In this document: one piece after another, positions 6,600-9,789 of the stretch
Layout: each line of letters opens with the position of its first letter
Position numbering within the stretch: position 1 is the stretch's first letter
Source of the DNA: Chloroflexota bacterium
Lineage (GTDB): Bacteria > Chloroflexota > Anaerolineae > Anaerolineales > UBA11858
Assembly: GCA_003513015.1 (NCBI GenBank)
Contig: DOTA01000067.1
Coordinates: 3,100-12,888, forward strand
DNA: 9,789 bases
Reading direction: 5' to 3'
Program-made: the position numbers and the translations under genes
Notes under the pieces: model-generated
What the model saw: the letters and a program-made list of their open reading frames with translations, nothing else
Databases searched by the model: none
What the model was told of the DNA's origin: nothing

Positions 6600-7135
6600 T
6601 GGAAACCCCGGTTGAACTCATTCCCCTCAACTGCCTCCGTTGCGGTAGGCCCCTCCCCGCCGAAATCGAAGAAGTTGCCTGGGCTTGTGAAAATTGTGAA
6701 CAGGGGCAACAACTGGGAGATCGGGGATTGCTGCCCCTGGAGATCCACTACGCTCAGGGGATTGCCCCCTCCCAAAAGGGAAAACCCTACTGGGTTTGTG
6801 AGGGGCACCTGACCATCCAAAGGGATACCTACGGCAAGGCCAAAAGCGAAAAAGACGCCCAACAATTTTGGGGGCAGCCGCGCCAATTCATCATCCCGGC
6901 TTTTTCCTATCCCCTAGAGAAATTCACGGTCGATGGCCTGCAATGGCTGCAATACCCCCCTGCCATGCAGCCCGGCCCGCGGGCGGCCTTCGAATCTGTC
7001 ACCGTGCCCGTCGAAGATGTGCAAGTTTGGGCCGAATTCTTGGTGGTTGCCCTGGAAGCTGAGCGCAAAGACAAAATTAAAAAAGTGGATTTCACCCTGC
7101 AATTAAACAAGCCCCAATTATGGGTGTTACCCTAA
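6599..7135 (+). CDS. Gene D: soluble short zinc-ribbon paralogue
   Basis: 178 residues. The start overlaps the gene C stop by one base (TGATG). The zinc ribbon is C12/C15/C30/C33 (CLRC, CENC), the same register and x14 spacing as gene C. Two proline-aromatic motifs follow: KPYWVCEG (P63-W65), closest to the motif in gene A, and FIIPAFSYPL (97-106). Neither the VxGxTGxV block nor any membrane helix is present, so this is a short, probably cytoplasmic member. It reads as complete, with a normal stop and no frameshift, so it looks like a specialised subunit rather than a broken gene. Likely co-expressed with A to C; possibly a soluble partner or regulator of the membrane paralogues (inference). 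Function is unknown. Confidence 0.85.
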   Translation: METPVELIPLNCLRCGRPLPAEIEEVAWACENCEQGQQLGDRGLLPLEIHYAQGIAPSQKGKPYWVCEGHLTIQRDTYGKAKSEKDAQQFWGQPRQFIIPAFSYPLEKFTVDGLQWLQYPPAMQPGPRAAFESVTVPVEDVQVWAEFLVVALEAERKDKIKKVDFTLQLNKPQLWVLP

Positions 7136-7164
7136 TTACCCTGTACCCACTCATCGAATAACAA

Positions 7165-7171
7165 AGGAAGG
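7165..7171 (+). promoter_or_regulatory. Ribosome binding site of glgC
   Basis: AGGAAGG lies six bases before the ATG at 7178, the best-spaced and purine-richest ribosome binding site in the window together with that of gene A. It fixes the glgC start. I saw no clear promoter in the 42 bases between gene D and glgC, so glgC may be transcribed with the zinc-ribbon genes. Confidence 0.7.
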
Positions 7172-7177
7172 TACCTC

Positions 7178-8479
7178 ATGCAAATACTCGACAACATTCT
7201 CGGCATCATCATGGGCGGCGGTCGCGGCTCCCGCCTTTATCCATTGACGCGTGACCGTGCCAAACCGGCGGTTCCCATTGCCGGAAAATACCGCCTGATC
7301 GATATTCCCATCAGCAACTGCATCAACTCGGGCATTCATCACATCGCCGTGCTGACGCAGTTTAATTCGGTTTCGCTGCACCGGCATATTACCCAAACCT
7401 ATAATTTCGATGCCTTCCACCGGGGCTGGGTGCAACTTTGGGCCGCTGAACAAACCATCGGCAGCGAATCGTGGTACCAGGGCACCGCTGATGCTGTACG
7501 CAAGCAGCTTTTTGAAATCAGATCGGCCCGTGCCGATTATGTGCTGATTTTGGCGGGTGATCACCTCTACCAGATGGATTACGAAGATATGGCGCGCTTT
7601 CACTGGGATAATGGCGCTGACATCACCGTGGCTGTGCAGCCCGCCTCCACTGAAGATGCCTCCCGCTTTGGTATTCTGAAACGCTCCGATGAAGGGCTGA
7701 TCACCGATTTCGTGGAAAAACCCAAAGATCCCAAGGTACTCAAAAAATTTATCAGCCGCGACGATCCGGAACGGCCTTACCTCGCCTCGATGGGTAATTA
7801 TTTCTTCAAAACCGATGTTTTGTTGGATTTATTAAATAGCACCACCGACGACGATTTTGGGGGCGAGGTGATCCCCAAGGCGATTCACACCCACAAAGTT
7901 TGCGGCTTTGATTTTGACGGCTATTGGGAAGATATTGGAACTATCCGCTCGTTTTACGAGGTCAACCTGAAACTGGCCAGCCCTGATTCGCCTTTTAATT
8001 TTAATGATCCCACCAAACGGATTTACACCCGGGCGCGTTTCTTGCCCAGCACCAAAGTAGATGGCGCAACCCTCGAAGATGTGATGATTTCGGAAGGCTG
8101 CCTGATCGGTAAAGCCGAAATTGAGAACGCCGTTATCGGGCTGCGTTCACAAATTGGCGATGGAGCGGTGATCCGCAACACGGTTTTGATGGGCGCCGAT
8201 TATTATGATAATCCCGATGATTTAGCCAAAGGCCAGGGTATCCCTCTGGGCATCGGGAAGAACAGCGTGATCGATGGTGCTCTGATCGATAAAAATGCCC
8301 GCATCGGAGAAGGTGTGGTCATCAAGCCCTTCCCGCCGGATGTGGAAATTGATCACGATGATTGGGTGGTGCGTGATGGCATTGTGGTGATCCCCAAGCG
8401 AGCGGTTATCCATCCAGGCACGGTAATTGCCCCAGATAAGGCTGTGAGTGATGTGCCCAGCAGCGGAGTAGCTCAGTAG
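7178..8479 (+). CDS. glgC: Glucose-1-phosphate adenylyltransferase (ADP-glucose pyrophosphorylase)
   Basis: 433 residues, full length for the family. It converts ATP and glucose 1-phosphate to ADP-glucose and pyrophosphate, the committed and usually allosterically controlled step of bacterial glycogen synthesis in the cytosol. The N-terminal nucleotidyltransferase domain shows GGGRGSRLYPLT (13-24) with Lys29 in RAKPAVP, WYQGTADAVRK (99-109), LAGDHLY with Asp128, the sugar-phosphate site VEKP (179-182) and GYWEDIGT (248-255). The C-terminal left-handed beta-helix spans about 295-420. The block RIYTRARFLPSTK then GLRSQIGDGA and MGADYY is of the cyanobacterial/plant type rather than the enterobacterial type, which suggests 3-phosphoglycerate-like rather than fructose-1,6-bisphosphate control, though effectors cannot be read off safely. 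No glgA, glgB or glgP lies in the window. Confidence 0.97.
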   Translation: MQILDNILGIIMGGGRGSRLYPLTRDRAKPAVPIAGKYRLIDIPISNCINSGIHHIAVLTQFNSVSLHRHITQTYNFDAFHRGWVQLWAAEQTIGSESWYQGTADAVRKQLFEIRSARADYVLILAGDHLYQMDYEDMARFHWDNGADITVAVQPASTEDASRFGILKRSDEGLITDFVEKPKDPKVLKKFISRDDPERPYLASMGNYFFKTDVLLDLLNSTTDDDFGGEVIPKAIHTHKVCGFDFDGYWEDIGTIRSFYEVNLKLASPDSPFNFNDPTKRIYTRARFLPSTKVDGATLEDVMISEGCLIGKAEIENAVIGLRSQIGDGAVIRNTVLMGADYYDNPDDLAKGQGIPLGIGKNSVIDGALIDKNARIGEGVVIKPFPPDVEIDHDDWVVRDGIVVIPKRAVIHPGTVIAPDKAVSDVPSSGVAQ

Positions 8480-8509
8480 CTGAACTGGAACGATTGAGCT
8501 TTACTCGTG

Positions 8510-8589
8510 AAACCTCCCGAAGGTTGAAAATTTGATCAGGAGATAGGCTGGAAGTTTGCTGTCTTTCTGGCAAAACCTTCGGGAGGTTT
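8510..8589 (+). terminator. 80-base hairpin with 16-bp perfect arms after glgC
   Basis: AAACCTCCCGAAGGTT (8510-8525) and AACCTTCGGGAGGTTT (8574-8589) are perfect reverse complements separated by 48 bases. The 3' arm ends in TTTT then AAAA, a short U tract, so it can act as the glgC terminator. Each arm is also partly self-complementary (AACCT with AGGTT around five bases), so it can form two small hairpins instead of one long one. The long loop is unusual for a simple terminator; a small repeat element is possible. The 138 bases between glgC and the next gene hold nothing else I can name. Confidence 0.6.
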
Positions 8590-8617
8590 TAAAATTGCAG
8601 CAAGTTTTGATGAGTCT

Positions 8618-9739
8618 GTGAAAAAATTCTACATATCCCACTCAAAGAGTATTTGGCTTGGCTTGTCGCTTGTCATCAGCATGCCTTTACTCTTTGGGAA
8701 TGCTTTCCAGCATTCTGTACCAATGGGATATGCAGGATTATTTACGCAGATGTCTAAACAAATTGCAGCAGGAAATTTTTTGCTTCCTTTGTACTCGCCC
8801 CATTATGGTCCGGGGGGTATCCCCTTTGCTTACCCACCTTTGGGCTTATATCTTTTTTCGGTTTTCATCAAACTTACGGGGAAATATTATATTTACCTCA
8901 TTTGGATGCCGCCGATCTACACGCTCATTTCACTGATCCCTTTATACTATTTATCTTACGAATTATTTAAATCCCCTTATGCTGGCGCTTTCACCGTTGT
9001 GATTGCTGCTACATCCTCGGATCTTTATATTGCCCACGCCTGGGCCGCCGGAATTGCGCGCGCCCCCGCTTTTATTTTTGCGCTTTTTTCCATTTATTTT
9101 TTTCACCGGCACTTTAACTCACCATCGAAGAACAATATTGTCTTAACAGGCCTATTCTTTGGTTTGGCGCTCCTTTCACATCTGGCTTACGGGCTATTTT
9201 GTTTTGTATGGATTGTATGTTGGACCTTGTTAAAGCCCTCTCTTAGAAGAATTATTGACTCAACTATTTCGATTTGTTTAGGTTTATTGATTGCCTTGAT
9301 TTGGATTATTCCCATCTCTTCTCGCTTTGGGGGAGCTATCTTTCTCAACGCCTTTAATTCTCACAGTAGTGGAGATTCAGCCTCCTTCCTTGCAACAGGT
9401 CTTAGTGCTTGGGGTAGATTAATTGTGCAAAACACGTTACCGATCCGTTCAAATCTTTTAATGATGGTTCTGATCGGTATCGGCGCTTTCTTTCTGATTA
9501 AGAAAAAAGAATTCACCTTATTGTTGTTTTATTTGCTCGTTATTTTATTTTTCCCGGAAAATGCCAGGTTTGTTTTCCTGATTGGAAGCTTGATCGCTGG
9601 ATTTGGTTTGTCAACCGTGATGGAGCAACTGCTTGAAATTTTTCCAAAAGAGAAAGACCTATTAGCCCAATCACTTAGCATAGGGTTAGTTTTATTTATC
9701 ATTGGGTTTCTCTGGTACAACGGTTATTTAAGCTGCGAC
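8618..9739 (+). CDS. Polytopic membrane protein, GT-C glycosyltransferase-like, 3' end lost
   Basis: Reading from GTG 8618, about 370 residues are trustworthy. There are roughly ten hydrophobic segments, beginning at about residues 12-30 and followed by a long loop with the proline-aromatic motif IPFAYPPLGLYL (68-79). This layout recalls GT-C membrane glycosyltransferases and the related family often annotated as 6-pyruvoyl-tetrahydropterin synthase-related membrane proteins, which use lipid-linked sugars. The acidic residue usual in the first extracytoplasmic loop of GT-C enzymes is not obvious here (QHSVPMGYAG), so activity is uncertain. The frame stays open to TGA at 9764-9766, but the codons from 9740 derive from an inverted copy of the gene and are not native. 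The real gene probably continues past the contig end. Base composition is visibly more AT-rich than upstream genes. The start is weakly supported: no clear Shine-Dalgarno sequence. Confidence 0.7.
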
Positions 9740-9789
9740 AACCGTTGTACCAGAGAAACCCAATGATAAATAAAACTAACCCTATGCTA
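9676..9789. repeat. Perfect 50-bp inverted repeat ending at the window edge
   Basis: Bases 9740-9789 are the exact reverse complement of 9676-9725, with a 14-base spacer (ATTTAAGCTGCGAC). The left arm is ordinary coding sequence of the membrane protein, encoding a hydrophobic helix. The right arm runs in perfect register to the last base of the window. No U tract or partner gene suggests a terminator. It most resembles a fold-back chimera at a contig end; a genuine palindrome is the alternative. Confidence 0.95.

Noticed and set aside
6735..6786. Runs of G and C in gene D, including back-to-back CCCAAAAGGG and GGGAAAACCC, as a possible structured RNA or quadruplex.
   Set aside because: The stems are only three or four bases long, and the runs are explained by Pro, Gly and Lys codons in a normal coding sequence.
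7151..7603. A 150-codon minus-strand frame opposite glgC.
   Set aside because: It is a shadow of the strongly conserved glgC reading frame, with no family resemblance of its own.
8462..8490. AGCGGAGTAGCTCAGT looks like the 5' end of a tRNA (acceptor strand plus D-arm).
   Set aside because: It overlaps the end of glgC, and no anticodon arm, T-arm (GGTTCGAATCC-like) or matching acceptor 3' strand follows within 90 bases.
9740..9766. Native C-terminus of the last membrane protein.
   Set aside because: These codons are the exact reverse complement of upstream bases in the same gene, so the stop is probably artefactual.

Overview
The window looks like one end of a metagenomic or draft contig from a bacterium with moderate GC, most plausibly Chloroflexota of the Anaerolineae type. 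That assignment is an inference. It rests on a familiar combination: a plant/cyanobacterial-like GlgC, a set of paralogous zinc-ribbon membrane proteins, a membrane-anchored DsbA, and -10 boxes placed directly against start codons. No rRNA, tRNA, CRISPR array, transposase or phage gene is visible, and no stretch over 300 bases lacks a gene.

Layout. From the left edge to 1517 (+) runs the 3' part of an oligopeptidase B gene, including its whole catalytic domain. A strong bidirectional hairpin at 1542-1577 separates it from a convergent single-domain response regulator (1607-2062, -). A divergent promoter region (2063-2306) leads into a membrane-anchored DsbA-family thiol oxidoreductase (2307-3143, +), closed by a textbook terminator at 3169-3206.

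From 3286 to 7135 (+) lies the most distinctive part: four consecutive paralogues, here called A to D. Together they carry five zinc ribbons, all with exactly CxxC-x14-CxxC spacing. Each protein also has two proline-aromatic motifs; A, B and C carry a shared [Y/F]xhhVxGxTGxV block followed by C-terminal membrane helices. D keeps the ribbon but has no membrane segment. I do not recognise a characterised function for this set. It may form a membrane-attached complex.

The same strand continues with glgC (7178-8479), ADP-glucose pyrophosphorylase, which has its own good ribosome binding site. An 80-base structure with 16-bp perfect arms (8510-8589) follows. Last is an AT-rich polytopic membrane protein resembling GT-C glycosyltransferases (8618 to the right edge).

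The right edge is anomalous. Bases 9740-9789 are the exact reverse complement of 9676-9725, and the sequence stops where the copy stops. This looks like a fold-back artefact at a contig end, so the last residues and the stop codon of the final gene should not be trusted.
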